From positions 124,001-188,000 of the forward strand of contig NZ_JMKU01000006.1 in NCBI RefSeq assembly GCF_000687165.1: 64,000 bases of DNA. Reading direction: 5' to 3'. Position 1 is the stretch's first letter. Each line of letters begins with the position of its first letter. The position numbers and the translations under genes are program-made. This DNA is from Paracidovorax oryzae ATCC 19882. GTDB lineage: Bacteria; Pseudomonadota; Gammaproteobacteria; Burkholderiales; Burkholderiaceae_C. The notes beneath the pieces were generated by a model. That model searched no databases and was not told the DNA's origin. It worked only from the letters and a program-made list of their open reading frames with translations. Shown piece by piece: positions 1-8,217 of the stretch.

Positions 1-43
1 GGCCGGTTTCCCTGGAGAAGCCATCCATGACAGGCTGGACGGC

Positions 44-61
44 GCGTCACAGTCCTGTCAT
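44..61 (+). promoter_or_regulatory. Pho box of the pst operon promoter
   Basis: Two 7-base half-sites in direct repeat at 44-50 (GCGTCAC) and 55-61 (CTGTCAT), separated by four bases, give the 11-base periodicity of PhoB sites; the second half-site is the exact consensus. A -10-like TACAGT lies at 72-77, ten bases after the box, the spacing expected when PhoB replaces a -35 element. A further half-site may lie upstream of the window. Activation by PhoB, encoded six genes downstream, is inferred. Confidence 0.7.
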
Positions 62-114
62 AAAGCGCTCCTACAGTCCGCACCACTGATTCTTTTCAAC
101 CAAGAGGTTCCCTC

Positions 115-1155
115 ATGAAACTGTCTGTGATTCGGATTCTGGTGTCGGGTGTCGTCTCGGCGGGTGCGTTCTCCGCCGCGTGGGCCCAGCAGGAGGCCAC
201 GGGCGCCGGCGCCAGTTTCCCCGCTCCGCTGTACTCCAAGTGGGCGGCCGATTACAACAAGGCAACCGGTGTCAAGATCAACTACCAGTCCGTGGGCTCC
301 GGCGCCGGCCTGCGCCAGATCGAGGCCAAGACGGTGGACTTCGGCGCATCCGATGCCCCCCTGAAGGACGAAGACCTGGCCAAGAAGGGCCTGGTGCAGT
401 TCCCCACGGTCATCGGCGGCGTCGTGCCGGTGGTCAACATCAAGGGCATCGCCCCCGGCCAGATCAAGCTGAGCGGCCAGGTCCTCGGCGACATCTACCT
501 GGGCAAGGTGACCAGCTGGTCCGACCCGGCCATCAAGTCCCTCAACCCCGGCGTGAACCTGCCGGACGCGCAGATTGCCCCGGTGCGCCGCGCCGACGGC
601 TCCGGCACCAGCTTCATCTTCACGAACTACCTGTCGAAGGTGAACGAGGAGTGGAAGACCAAGGTGGGCGAAGGCACGGCCGTGAACTGGCCCACGGGCG
701 CGGGCGGCAAGGGCAACGAAGGCGTCGCTGCCTTCGTCGGCCGCCTGCCGAACTCCATCGGCTACGTCGAGTACGCCTACGTCAAGCAGAACAAGCTGAC
801 CTACGTGCAACTGCAGAACGCCGACGGCGCCTTCGTCTCGCCCGACGATTCCGCCTTCAAGGCCGCTGCGGCCGGCGCCGACTGGTCCAAGAGCTTCTAC
901 CAGATCCTGACGAACCAGAAGGGCAAGGAATCGTGGCCCATCACCGGCGCCACCTTCATCCTGATGCAGAAGGTCCAGGACAAGCCCGCCCAGGCCGCCA
1001 CGTCGCTGAAGTTCTTCGACTGGGCCTACAAGAACGGCGACAAGACCGCCGCCGATCTCGACTACGTGCCCATGCCCGACAGCGTGAAGGCCGTCGTGCT
1101 CAAGTCCTGGGATGAGATCAAGGACGCTTCCGGCAAGGCCATCCCGCTGAAGTAA
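115..1155 (+). CDS. pstS: Phosphate ABC transporter, periplasmic phosphate-binding protein PstS
   Basis: 346 aa. It captures inorganic phosphate in the periplasm and delivers it to the PstCA permease. The N-terminus is a Sec signal peptide with a likely cleavage after Ala-Trp-Ala (about residue 24). Phosphate-site motifs of the family are visible: [11 protein letters not shown] at the mature N-terminus, GSGAGLRQI followed by DFGASDAPL, and [10 protein letters not shown]. The start is preceded by an AGAGG-type ribosome site and a Pho box. It is the first gene of a seven-gene same-strand run; a stem-loop after its stop may raise its yield relative to the permease. Length and motifs leave little doubt. 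Confidence 0.97.
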   Translation: MKLSVIRILVSGVVSAGAFSAAWAQQEATGAGASFPAPLYSKWAADYNKATGVKINYQSVGSGAGLRQIEAKTVDFGASDAPLKDEDLAKKGLVQFPTVIGGVVPVVNIKGIAPGQIKLSGQVLGDIYLGKVTSWSDPAIKSLNPGVNLPDAQIAPVRRADGSGTSFIFTNYLSKVNEEWKTKVGEGTAVNWPTGAGGKGNEGVAAFVGRLPNSIGYVEYAYVKQNKLTYVQLQNADGAFVSPDDSAFKAAAAGADWSKSFYQILTNQKGKESWPITGATFILMQKVQDKPAQAATSLKFFDWAYKNGDKTAADLDYVPMPDSVKAVVLKSWDEIKDASGKAIPLK

Positions 1156-1162
1156 GTCCCCG

Positions 1163-1192
1163 GGCCGCCCCTGCCGCGCAGGCGGGGCGGCC
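1163..1192 (+). other. Stem-loop between pstS and pstC
   Basis: GGCCGCCCC at 1163-1171 pairs perfectly with GGGGCGGCC at 1184-1192 around a 12-base loop, directly after the pstS stop. There is no U tract, so it is not a canonical terminator. Hairpins here in binding-protein-dependent transporter operons commonly protect the upstream message or cause partial read-through, matching the need for excess PstS. The role is inferred. Confidence 0.5.
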
Positions 1193-1216
1193 GCAAACCT
1201 GAAAAGGCCACCCTCC

Positions 1217-2242
1217 GTGTCCAGCACCATGTCCGCACCTCCCGCGACGCCGCTGCAGCGCAGCGCCAGCGCTCCCCGAACCACTCCACCGTCCCGCGCG
1301 CCACTGCTCTCCGGAGCGGTGGCGGACCGCATTTTCGCGTGGCTCGCCCGGGGCGCTGCCATGCTGACCCTGGCGCTGCTGATCGGCATCCTGGTCTCGC
1401 TCGTGATCGGCGCGTGGCCGTCCATCCACAAATACGGCGTGAGCTTCCTCGGCCGCAGCGTCTGGGACCCGGTGCAGAACGACTACGGTGGCCTGGTCAT
1501 GATCTACGGCACGCTGGCCACGTCGATCATCGCGCTGCTCATCGCCGTGCCCGTGAGCTTCGGCATCGCGCTCTTCCTCACCGAACTGTCCCCCGCCTGG
1601 CTCAAGCGCCCGCTGGGAACCGCCATCGAACTGCTGGCCGCCGTGCCCTCCATCGTCTATGGCATGTGGGGGCTGATGGTGTTCGGCCCCATACTGGCCA
1701 CCTGGGTGCAGCAGCCCCTGCAGTCGCTGCTGTCGGGCGTCCCCTACCTGGGAGCCCTCGTGTCCGGCCCGCCCGTGGGCATCGGCATTCTTTCGGCCGG
1801 GATCATCCTGGCCATCATGATCATCCCGTTCATCGCCTCGGTGATGCGCGACGTGTTCGAAGTCACCCCCGCGCTGCTCAAGGAATCCGCCTACGGCCTG
1901 GGTTCGACGACCTGGGAAGTGGTGTGGAAGGTCGTCCTTCCCTATACCAAGACCGGCGTGCTGGGCGGCGTCATGCTGGGCCTGGGCCGCGCCCTGGGTG
2001 AGACCATGGCCGTCACCTTCGTGATCGGCAACATGAACCAGCTCGATTCGCTGTCGGTCTTCCAGGCCGCCAACAGCATCACCTCTGCGCTGGCCAATGA
2101 ATTCGCGGAAGCCGGCGAGGGCCTGCACCAGGCGTCGCTGATCTACCTGGGCCTGGTGCTGTTCTTCATCACCTTCGTGGTGTTGTCGATGTCCAAGATC
2201 CTGCTGTCGCGCCTGCAGAAGAACGAAGGAGCCCGCTCGTGA
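1217..2242 (+). CDS. pstC: Phosphate ABC transporter permease PstC
   Basis: 341 aa if read from the GTG; an in-frame ATG at 1229 is an equally good start. It is one of two integral membrane subunits forming the phosphate channel. Six hydrophobic segments are visible, the first near residues 45-70. The cytoplasmic loop that docks on PstB is present near residues 215-265 ([17 protein letters not shown], then [11 protein letters not shown], the EAA-type motif). It follows pstS after the stem-loop and its stop overlaps the GTG start of pstA by four bases, so the two permease subunits are translationally coupled. Confidence 0.95.
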   Translation: MSSTMSAPPATPLQRSASAPRTTPPSRAPLLSGAVADRIFAWLARGAAMLTLALLIGILVSLVIGAWPSIHKYGVSFLGRSVWDPVQNDYGGLVMIYGTLATSIIALLIAVPVSFGIALFLTELSPAWLKRPLGTAIELLAAVPSIVYGMWGLMVFGPILATWVQQPLQSLLSGVPYLGALVSGPPVGIGILSAGIILAIMIIPFIASVMRDVFEVTPALLKESAYGLGSTTWEVVWKVVLPYTKTGVLGGVMLGLGRALGETMAVTFVIGNMNQLDSLSVFQAANSITSALANEFAEAGEGLHQASLIYLGLVLFFITFVVLSMSKILLSRLQKNEGARS

Positions 2243-3123
2243 GCACCTCGCAGCAACTCATTTCCGCGGCCGAGCTGGCCAGCAACCGCCAGGCGCGCTA
2301 TGCCCGCCGCAAGCGCGTGAACACCATCGCCCTGGCCCTGTCGCTCGCGGCCATGGCGTTCGGCGTGTTCTGGCTGATCTGGATCCTCTGGGAAACCGTC
2401 CGCCTGGGCGTGGGCGGGCTCAGCGCCACGCTGTTCACGCAGATGACGCCGCCGCCCAACGAGGTTGGCGGCATCTCCAACGCCATCTTCGGCTCGTTCG
2501 TGATGGTGCTGCTGGCCACGTTCGTGGGCACGCCCATCGGCATCATGGCCGGCGTGTACCTCGCCGAATACGACCAGCGCAGCTGGCTCGCGTCGTGCAC
2601 CCGCTTCGTGAACGACATCCTGCTGTCGGCTCCCAGCATCGTGATCGGCCTGTTCGTGTATGCCGTGGTGGTCGCCCGCTTCAAGAGCTTCTCCGCCTAT
2701 GCCGGCATCCTGGCCCTGGCGCTCATCGTCATCCCGGTGGTGATCCGCACGACCGAGAACATGCTGATGCTGGTGCCCGCCAGCCTGCGGGAGGCCGCCT
2801 ATGCCCTGGGCACGCCCAAGTGGAAGGTGATCACCCTGGTCACGCTGCGCGCCGCCCGTGCCGGCGTCATCACCGGCGTGCTGCTCGCCGTGGCCCGCAT
2901 CGCCGGCGAGACCGCTCCGCTGCTGTTCACCTCGCTCAACAACCAGTTCTGGAATGCCGACCTGTCCAAGCCCATGGCCAGCCTGCCGGTGACCATCTTC
3001 AAGTTCGCGATGAGCCCCTACGAGAACTGGCAGGAACTGGCATGGGCCGGCGTGTTCCTGATCACCCTCGCCGTGCTCGGCCTCAACATCCTGGCCCGCG
3101 TGCTGACGCGCCAGAAGTCCTGA
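2239..3123 (+). CDS. pstA: Phosphate ABC transporter permease PstA
   Basis: 294 aa, GTG start inside the pstC stop (GTGA overlap). It is the second channel subunit of the Pst importer. Six membrane segments are readable, starting around residues 30-55, with the EAA-type coupling motif [14 protein letters not shown] and [13 protein letters not shown] near residues 185-235. It is followed after 36 bases by the ATPase pstB. The region between TM1 and TM2 carries the [11 protein letters not shown] segment typical of PstA. Confidence 0.95.
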   Translation: MSTSQQLISAAELASNRQARYARRKRVNTIALALSLAAMAFGVFWLIWILWETVRLGVGGLSATLFTQMTPPPNEVGGISNAIFGSFVMVLLATFVGTPIGIMAGVYLAEYDQRSWLASCTRFVNDILLSAPSIVIGLFVYAVVVARFKSFSAYAGILALALIVIPVVIRTTENMLMLVPASLREAAYALGTPKWKVITLVTLRAARAGVITGVLLAVARIAGETAPLLFTSLNNQFWNADLSKPMASLPVTIFKFAMSPYENWQELAWAGVFLITLAVLGLNILARVLTRQKS

Positions 3124-3159
3124 GACAAACCCATCCGCCACAGATCGGACCCATTCCCC

Positions 3160-3942
3160 ATGTCCACGAAAAACACCGGCGCTGCCGGCACCTCCAAGAT
3201 CACGGTTCGCGACCTGAACTTCTACTACGGGAAGTTCCACGCCCTGAAGGGCATCAACCTGGACATTCCCGAGAAGAAGGTCACGGCGTTCATCGGCCCG
3301 TCGGGCTGCGGCAAGTCCACGCTGCTGCGCACGTTCAACCGCATGTACGAGCTCTATCCCGAGCAGCGCGCGGAAGGGCAGATCCTGCTGGACGGCGAGA
3401 ACCTGCTGACCAGCAAGCAGGACGTGGCGCTGATCCGCGCCAAGGTCGGCATGGTGTTCCAGAAGCCGACGCCGTTCCCGATGTCGATCTACGACAACAT
3501 CGCCTTCGGCGTGAAGCTGTTCGAGAGCCTCAACGCCACGGACATGGACGACCGGGTGGAGTGGGCGCTGCGCAAGGCGGCACTCTGGAACGAGGTCAAG
3601 GACAAGCTGCACCAGAGCGGCTCGGGCCTGTCCGGCGGGCAGCAGCAGCGCCTGTGCATCGCGCGCGGCATCGCCATCAAGCCCGAAGTGCTGCTGCTCG
3701 ACGAGCCGTGCTCGGCGCTGGACCCGATCTCCACGGCCAAGGTCGAGGAACTGATTGCCGAGCTGAAGAACGAATACACCGTGGTGATCGTCACGCACAA
3801 CATGCAGCAGGCCGCCCGCTGCAGCGATTACACGGCCTACATGTACCTGGGTGACCTGATGGAGTTCGGCGAGACCGAGCAGATGTTCTTCAAGCCCCAG
3901 CGCAAGGAAACCGAAGACTACATCACCGGCCGTTTCGGCTGA
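3160..3942 (+). CDS. pstB: Phosphate ABC transporter ATP-binding protein PstB
   Basis: 260 aa. It hydrolyses ATP to drive phosphate import and works with PhoU in signalling to PhoR. Walker [10 protein letters not shown] is at residues 46-54, the Q-loop lies in [12 protein letters not shown], the ABC signature is LSGGQQQR, Walker B ends in [11 protein letters not shown], and the H-loop is [10 protein letters not shown]. The [11 protein letters not shown] stretch is characteristic of PstB. It sits 36 bases after pstA and 19 bases before phoU. Length is normal. Confidence 0.97.
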   Translation: MSTKNTGAAGTSKITVRDLNFYYGKFHALKGINLDIPEKKVTAFIGPSGCGKSTLLRTFNRMYELYPEQRAEGQILLDGENLLTSKQDVALIRAKVGMVFQKPTPFPMSIYDNIAFGVKLFESLNATDMDDRVEWALRKAALWNEVKDKLHQSGSGLSGGQQQRLCIARGIAIKPEVLLLDEPCSALDPISTAKVEELIAELKNEYTVVIVTHNMQQAARCSDYTAYMYLGDLMEFGETEQMFFKPQRKETEDYITGRFG

Positions 3943-3961
3943 ACGGACCAGGAGACTCCGC

Positions 3962-4663
3962 ATGCCCGAAAAACACCTTTCGTCCCAGTTCGACAGCGAA
4001 CTCAACAGCATCTCCGCCCGCGTGATGGAGCTCGGCGGACTGGTCGAGTCCCAGATCCGCCAGGCCATCTACGCGCTGTCGCAGTTCAGCGTGGAGGCCG
4101 CCGACCAGGTAGCCACCACCGAGCACCGCGTGAACGCGATGGAGGTCGAGATCGACCATGAGCTTTCGTCCATCATCGCGCGCCGCCAGCCCACGGCCCG
4201 CGACCTGCGCCTGCTGATCGCCTTCTCCAAGGCGACGGCGAACCTCGAGCGCATGGGCGACGAGGCCAACAAGATGGCCCGCATGGTCAAGTCCATCATC
4301 GAGAGCGGCTCCGCCCGCTCGCTGCCCACCACCGACCTGCGCGTCGCGGCCGACCTGGCGTCGGGCCTGCTGCGCAAGGCCCTGGATGCCTTTGCCCGCC
4401 TCGACACCAAGGCGGCCGTGGCCATCCTGAAGGAAGACGACCTCATCGATCGCGAGTTCGACGGCTTCGTGCGCAAGCTCATCACCTACATGATGGAAGA
4501 CCCCCGCACGATTTCCGCGAGCCTGGACCTGCTGTTCCTGGCCAAGGCCATCGAGCGCATCGGCGATCACTCCAAAAACGTGGCCGAACTCATCATCTAC
4601 CTCGTCAAGGGCAAGGACGTGCGCCACACGGCCCTCGAGGAGATCGAGTCGGCCGTGCTCTGA
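3962..4663 (+). CDS. phoU: Phosphate signalling regulator PhoU
   Basis: 233 aa, all helical. PhoU links PstB activity to the kinase PhoR and keeps the Pho regulon off when phosphate is plentiful. Two tandem PhoU domains are seen, each with the metal-binding acidic pattern: NLERMGDEANKMARM around residues 95-110 and AIERIGDHSKNVAEL around 197-211. The start has an AGGAGA ribosome site. It lies between pstB and phoB, the usual position when the two modules are joined. Confidence 0.96.
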   Translation: MPEKHLSSQFDSELNSISARVMELGGLVESQIRQAIYALSQFSVEAADQVATTEHRVNAMEVEIDHELSSIIARRQPTARDLRLLIAFSKATANLERMGDEANKMARMVKSIIESGSARSLPTTDLRVAADLASGLLRKALDAFARLDTKAAVAILKEDDLIDREFDGFVRKLITYMMEDPRTISASLDLLFLAKAIERIGDHSKNVAELIIYLVKGKDVRHTALEEIESAVL

Positions 4664-4678
4664 AAGGCCTGTCCCTCC

Positions 4679-5386
4679 ATGAAGAGACTTCCCCGCGTAC
4701 TCATCGTCGAAGACGAATCCGCCATCGCCGAACTGATTGCCGTCAACCTGCGCCACAACGGATTCCAGCCCATCTGGTCCGAGGACGGCGAGTCCGCCCA
4801 GCGCGAGCTGGATGCGGTGCTGCCCGATGTCATCCTGCTGGACTGGATGCTCCCCGGCCAGAGCGGCCTGCAGCTCGCGCGCAAGTGGCGTGCGGATGCG
4901 CGCACCAAGCCCATTCCCATCCTCATGCTCACGGCGCGCGGCGACGAGCCCGACAAGGTGGCCGGGCTCGATGCGGGGGCCGACGACTACATCACCAAGC
5001 CGTTCTCGACCCAGGAACTGCTGGCACGCATCCGCGCCGTACTCCGGCGCCGGGCGCCCGAGCAGGCCACCGATACGGTGGCCATCTCCGACCTGATCCT
5101 CGACGCCGGCACCTACCGCGTGACCTACCAGGGCCAGCAGCTCAAGATCGGCCCGACCGAGTTCAAGCTGCTGCACTACCTCATGAAGCACCCCGAACGT
5201 GTCCACAGCCGGGCGCAGCTGCTCGACAAGGTGTGGGGCGATCATGTCTTCATCGAGGAGCGCACGGTGGACGTGCACGTCAAGCGCCTGCGCGAGGCCC
5301 TGGGCGTCGCAGGCGCCATGGTGGAGACCGTGCGCGGCGCGGGCTACCGGCTCACGGCCCAGCCTGCCGCCCTGATGAGGGCCTGA
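4679..5386 (+). CDS. phoB: Phosphate regulon response regulator PhoB
   Basis: 235 aa. An N-terminal receiver (residues 1-120) has the acidic pocket E11-D12-E13, the phosphoacceptor Asp55 in LLDWMLPG, and the conserved Lys in ITKPF. A C-terminal winged-helix OmpR/PhoB domain (about 135-230) ends with RTVDVHVKRLREAL and the GAGYRL wing. It activates genes with Pho boxes, including the box found before pstS. It is 15 bases after phoU; a GC-rich hairpin separates it from phoR. Confidence 0.96.
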   Translation: MKRLPRVLIVEDESAIAELIAVNLRHNGFQPIWSEDGESAQRELDAVLPDVILLDWMLPGQSGLQLARKWRADARTKPIPILMLTARGDEPDKVAGLDAGADDYITKPFSTQELLARIRAVLRRRAPEQATDTVAISDLILDAGTYRVTYQGQQLKIGPTEFKLLHYLMKHPERVHSRAQLLDKVWGDHVFIEERTVDVHVKRLREALGVAGAMVETVRGAGYRLTAQPAALMRA

Positions 5387-5397
5387 CCGCCGACCGG

Positions 5398-5423
5398 GGC
5401 CGCCCGCGGGCGGCCTCCCTTTT
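5398..5423 (+). terminator. Possible attenuator hairpin between phoB and phoR
   Basis: Positions 5398-5415 form a perfect 18-base palindrome (GGCCGCCCG then CGGGCGGCC) followed by TCCCTTTTC. The stem is very strong but the T-run is short and interrupted, so partial termination or transcript processing is more likely than a full stop. It would lower PhoR relative to PhoB. Alternatively it only stabilises the phoB end of the message. Confidence 0.35.
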
Positions 5424-5489
5424 CGTTATCTGACAACAAGGCAGCGGAGTGCGGACGGGGAGGGGCCCCGCGGAGCCCTCCCGGATTCC

Positions 5490-6917
5490 ATGGTTTGGCG
5501 TTGCATCTTCTTCCTGTCCTTCCAGGTCGCCGGCCTCCTGCTCGGCTGGCTGTGGGGCGGCTTCCACGGCGCAGTGGTGACCGTTTTCGTAGGCATGTGG
5601 CTCTGGTTCCTCTGGGACCTGTGGCGCGGATCCCGGGTGCTGCGCTGGCTGCGTGATGGCGACCTGGCCAGCTGTCCCTCGCTCACCGGCCTCTGGGGCG
5701 AGGTCGCCGACAGGACCCGCCGCCTGCTGCGCCAGAACCAGGCCGACATCGCCGCCAGCGATGCGCGCCTGCAGGAGATCCTCGCGGCCCTGCAGGCGAC
5801 GCCCAATGGCGTGGTGCTGCTCGATGCCGAGGGCCACATCGAGTGGTGCAACCAGATCGCGGTCACGCAGTTCGGCCTCGATGCCGCGCGCGACATGGGC
5901 CAGTCGATCGGCAACCTGCTGCGCGACCCCGAATTCAGCGCCTACTACGCCGCCCAGGATTTCTCCAGGGATGTCGTGCTGCAGGGACGCGAGAGCACGG
6001 CTTCCCGGCCGGTGCGCATTTCCGTCCACCTGCACCCGTACGGTGACGGCCGCAAGCTGCTGCTGTCGCGCGACGTGACGGCACTGGAGCAGGCCGAGGC
6101 CATGCGCCGCGATTTCGTGGCCAACGTGTCGCACGAGATCCGCACGCCGCTCACCGTCCTCATGGGCTTCGTGGAAACCCTGCAGACGCTGCCGCTGTCC
6201 TCTGAAGAGCGCGCACGCTACCTGAACATGATGTCGCAGCAGGCCGGCCGGATGCAAAGCGTGGTGCAGGACCTGCTGACCCTGTCGCGCCTGGAGGGCA
6301 GCCCGCCGCCGGGCCTGACCGAATGCACGCCGGTGGATGCGCTGCTGCGCCGCTGCGAAGACGAGGCCCGCGGCCTGTCCGCGCTGCTCACCCGCAGCCA
6401 GTCTGCGGGCCATGTGCTGGAGTTTCCGCCGGCCGAGGCATTGCAGGGCGCCGGCCAGCTGGTCGGGGTGGCGGCCGAGCTGCAGAGCGCGCTCGCCAAC
6501 CTGATCGGCAATGCGGTGCGCTATACGCCCGCTGGTGGCCGGATCACGGTGGCCTGGGACACGCTGGCCGACGGCAGCGGCCGGTTTTCAGTGCGGGACA
6601 CGGGCCCCGGCATCGAGGCCGTGCACATTCCGCGGCTGACCGAACGCTTCTACCGCGTGGACCGCAGCCGTTCGCGCGACACCGGCGGCACCGGGCTGGG
6701 CCTGGCCATCGTCAAGCACGTGGTGCAGCGCCATTCGGCGTCGCTGGGCATCGAGAGCACGGTGGGCAAGGGATCCGTCTTTTCCGTCACGTTCCCGCCG
6801 CACCGCATCCAGCGCAGTGCCGCGGTGCGCGGCGCGCCGGCTAAGCCTGCCCTGCCGAAGCCGGGCGCGGACCCGGTGGGCGGGCCTGCCGCAATGCCCT
6901 CGCCAGCATCGCGATGA
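5490..6917 (+). CDS. phoR: Phosphate regulon sensor histidine kinase PhoR
   Basis: 475 aa. Two hydrophobic segments occupy residues 5-45, followed by a PAS domain (about 95-195, starting near LQEILAALQATPNGVVLLD). The dimerisation/phosphoacceptor domain carries His215 in VSHEIRTPL, and the ATPase domain has the N box (GNAVRYTPAGG), G1 (DTGPGIE) and G2 (GGTGLGLAI). It phosphorylates PhoB under low phosphate. Its last 77 bases overlap the end of the convergent MATE gene, so its Pro/Ala-rich C-terminal tail (after about residue 455) is encoded antisense to the exporter tail. Confidence 0.95.
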   Translation: MVWRCIFFLSFQVAGLLLGWLWGGFHGAVVTVFVGMWLWFLWDLWRGSRVLRWLRDGDLASCPSLTGLWGEVADRTRRLLRQNQADIAASDARLQEILAALQATPNGVVLLDAEGHIEWCNQIAVTQFGLDAARDMGQSIGNLLRDPEFSAYYAAQDFSRDVVLQGRESTASRPVRISVHLHPYGDGRKLLLSRDVTALEQAEAMRRDFVANVSHEIRTPLTVLMGFVETLQTLPLSSEERARYLNMMSQQAGRMQSVVQDLLTLSRLEGSPPPGLTECTPVDALLRRCEDEARGLSALLTRSQSAGHVLEFPPAEALQGAGQLVGVAAELQSALANLIGNAVRYTPAGGRITVAWDTLADGSGRFSVRDTGPGIEAVHIPRLTERFYRVDRSRSRDTGGTGLGLAIVKHVVQRHSASLGIESTVGKGSVFSVTFPPHRIQRSAAVRGAPAKPALPKPGADPVGGPAAMPSPASR

Positions 6918-8217
6918 ACACCGCGGCCGTCAGGCCCAGCGCCAGCGCCCCGCCGATCCAGAAAGCGGCGGGCGATTGCTGCGGCGGATGCCCGGCCAGG
7001 CCCACGTAGGCCAGCACATAGCCTGCCGGCAGTCCGGCACCCCAGAGCAGCACACCGTAGGTGGCCAGCGGGGCGATGGTGATGCGGTAGCAGCGCAAGG
7101 CGAACGCGCAGAAGGTCTGCAGCGCATCGGCCACATGGTAGGCCGCGACCCAGGCCAGCAGCCCGCCGGCCATGGCCAGCACGTCGGGGGAGGAGGTGTA
7201 GAGGCTCGCCAGGCCGTCCCGTGCCAGCAGGACCAGGCCGGAAAGCACGAGGGCGATGGTGCCCGCCATGCGCAACCCCATCCACGCCACCTTCCGGGCG
7301 ATGGCCTCGTCCGCGCGCCCGCGCCAGTAGCTGACCCGGGCGCTGGTGGCGATGGCCAGCGAAAGCGGAACCATGTAGAGCACGGCGGCGAGGTTCGAGG
7401 CGATCTGGTGCGCCGCGGCGGCGACCGTGCCCTGCCGGGCGATGAACAGCGCCATCAGCGTGAAGGAGGTGACCTCCACCATCACGGCCAGCCCGGCGGG
7501 AACGCCCAGCCGCGCGAAGCGCCCGATCTGGGCCGGGTCGGGGCGCTCCATGCGCTTCCAGAGCGCGAGCGGCGCATACATCGCCGACGAGCGGACCAGC
7601 CACAGCGCGATGCCCAGCAGCAGGTAGTTCACGACCAGCGTGGCCCAGGCGCACCCGACGGCGCCCTGCGCGGGCAGGCCGGCGAACCCGAAGGTGAAGC
7701 CGATGGACAGGGGGATCTTCACGGCCAGCGAACCCAGTTGCAGCCAGGTGACCAGCTGCGGGCGCCCCAGGGCCTGGTTGAGCGTGGTGTAGAGCCGGAA
7801 GGCCAGGGCCGGCGGCAGGGCCGCGGCCAGCACCGTGAGGTAGCGGCCCACCTCCGCGCGCAGGTCGGCGGGCACTTCCGTCCAGCGCAGGATGGCGCCG
7901 GGCGACAGCAGCACGGCCATGCCCAGCAGGCTCGCCAGGGCGCAGAGGTACAGGGACTGGCGTACCGTGCGGCCGATCTCGGCGGTATGGCCCGCGCCGC
8001 GCTGCTCCGCCCAGATGGGCAGCAGCGCCTGCAGCACGCCCATGAGGGCGACATAGACGCTCACATAGACGGCCGAGCCGATTGACAGCGCGGCCAGGGA
8101 GGAGGGCGCATGGCGGCCGGCGACGATGGTGTCGGTCACGCCGAACGCCATCACGGCGAGCTGCCCCGCCAGCACGGTGGCGGCGTGGCGCGCCACCTGG
8201 GCGCGCTCGGAGGGCAT
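6841..8217 (-). CDS. MATE family multidrug/metabolite exporter
   Basis: 458 aa with about twelve hydrophobic segments in two similar halves, as in the MATE (NorM/DinF) antiporters that expel cationic drugs or metabolites using Na+ or H+ gradients. Readable family features are the first helix with AFGVTDTIVAGRHAP and the corresponding second-half segment VPAGLAVMVEVTSFTLMAL. The ATG overlaps the stop of the upstream glycosyltransferase gene (TGATG), so the two are translationally coupled. Its 3' end overlaps phoR by 77 bases tail to tail. The substrate cannot be told from sequence. Confidence 0.88.
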   Translation of the reverse strand: MPSERAQVARHAATVLAGQLAVMAFGVTDTIVAGRHAPSSLAALSIGSAVYVSVYVALMGVLQALLPIWAEQRGAGHTAEIGRTVRQSLYLCALASLLGMAVLLSPGAILRWTEVPADLRAEVGRYLTVLAAALPPALAFRLYTTLNQALGRPQLVTWLQLGSLAVKIPLSIGFTFGFAGLPAQGAVGCAWATLVVNYLLLGIALWLVRSSAMYAPLALWKRMERPDPAQIGRFARLGVPAGLAVMVEVTSFTLMALFIARQGTVAAAAHQIASNLAAVLYMVPLSLAIATSARVSYWRGRADEAIARKVAWMGLRMAGTIALVLSGLVLLARDGLASLYTSSPDVLAMAGGLLAWVAAYHVADALQTFCAFALRCYRITIAPLATYGVLLWGAGLPAGYVLAYVGLAGHPPQQSPAAFWIGGALALGLTAAVFIAMLARALRQARPPGPRPASAGQA

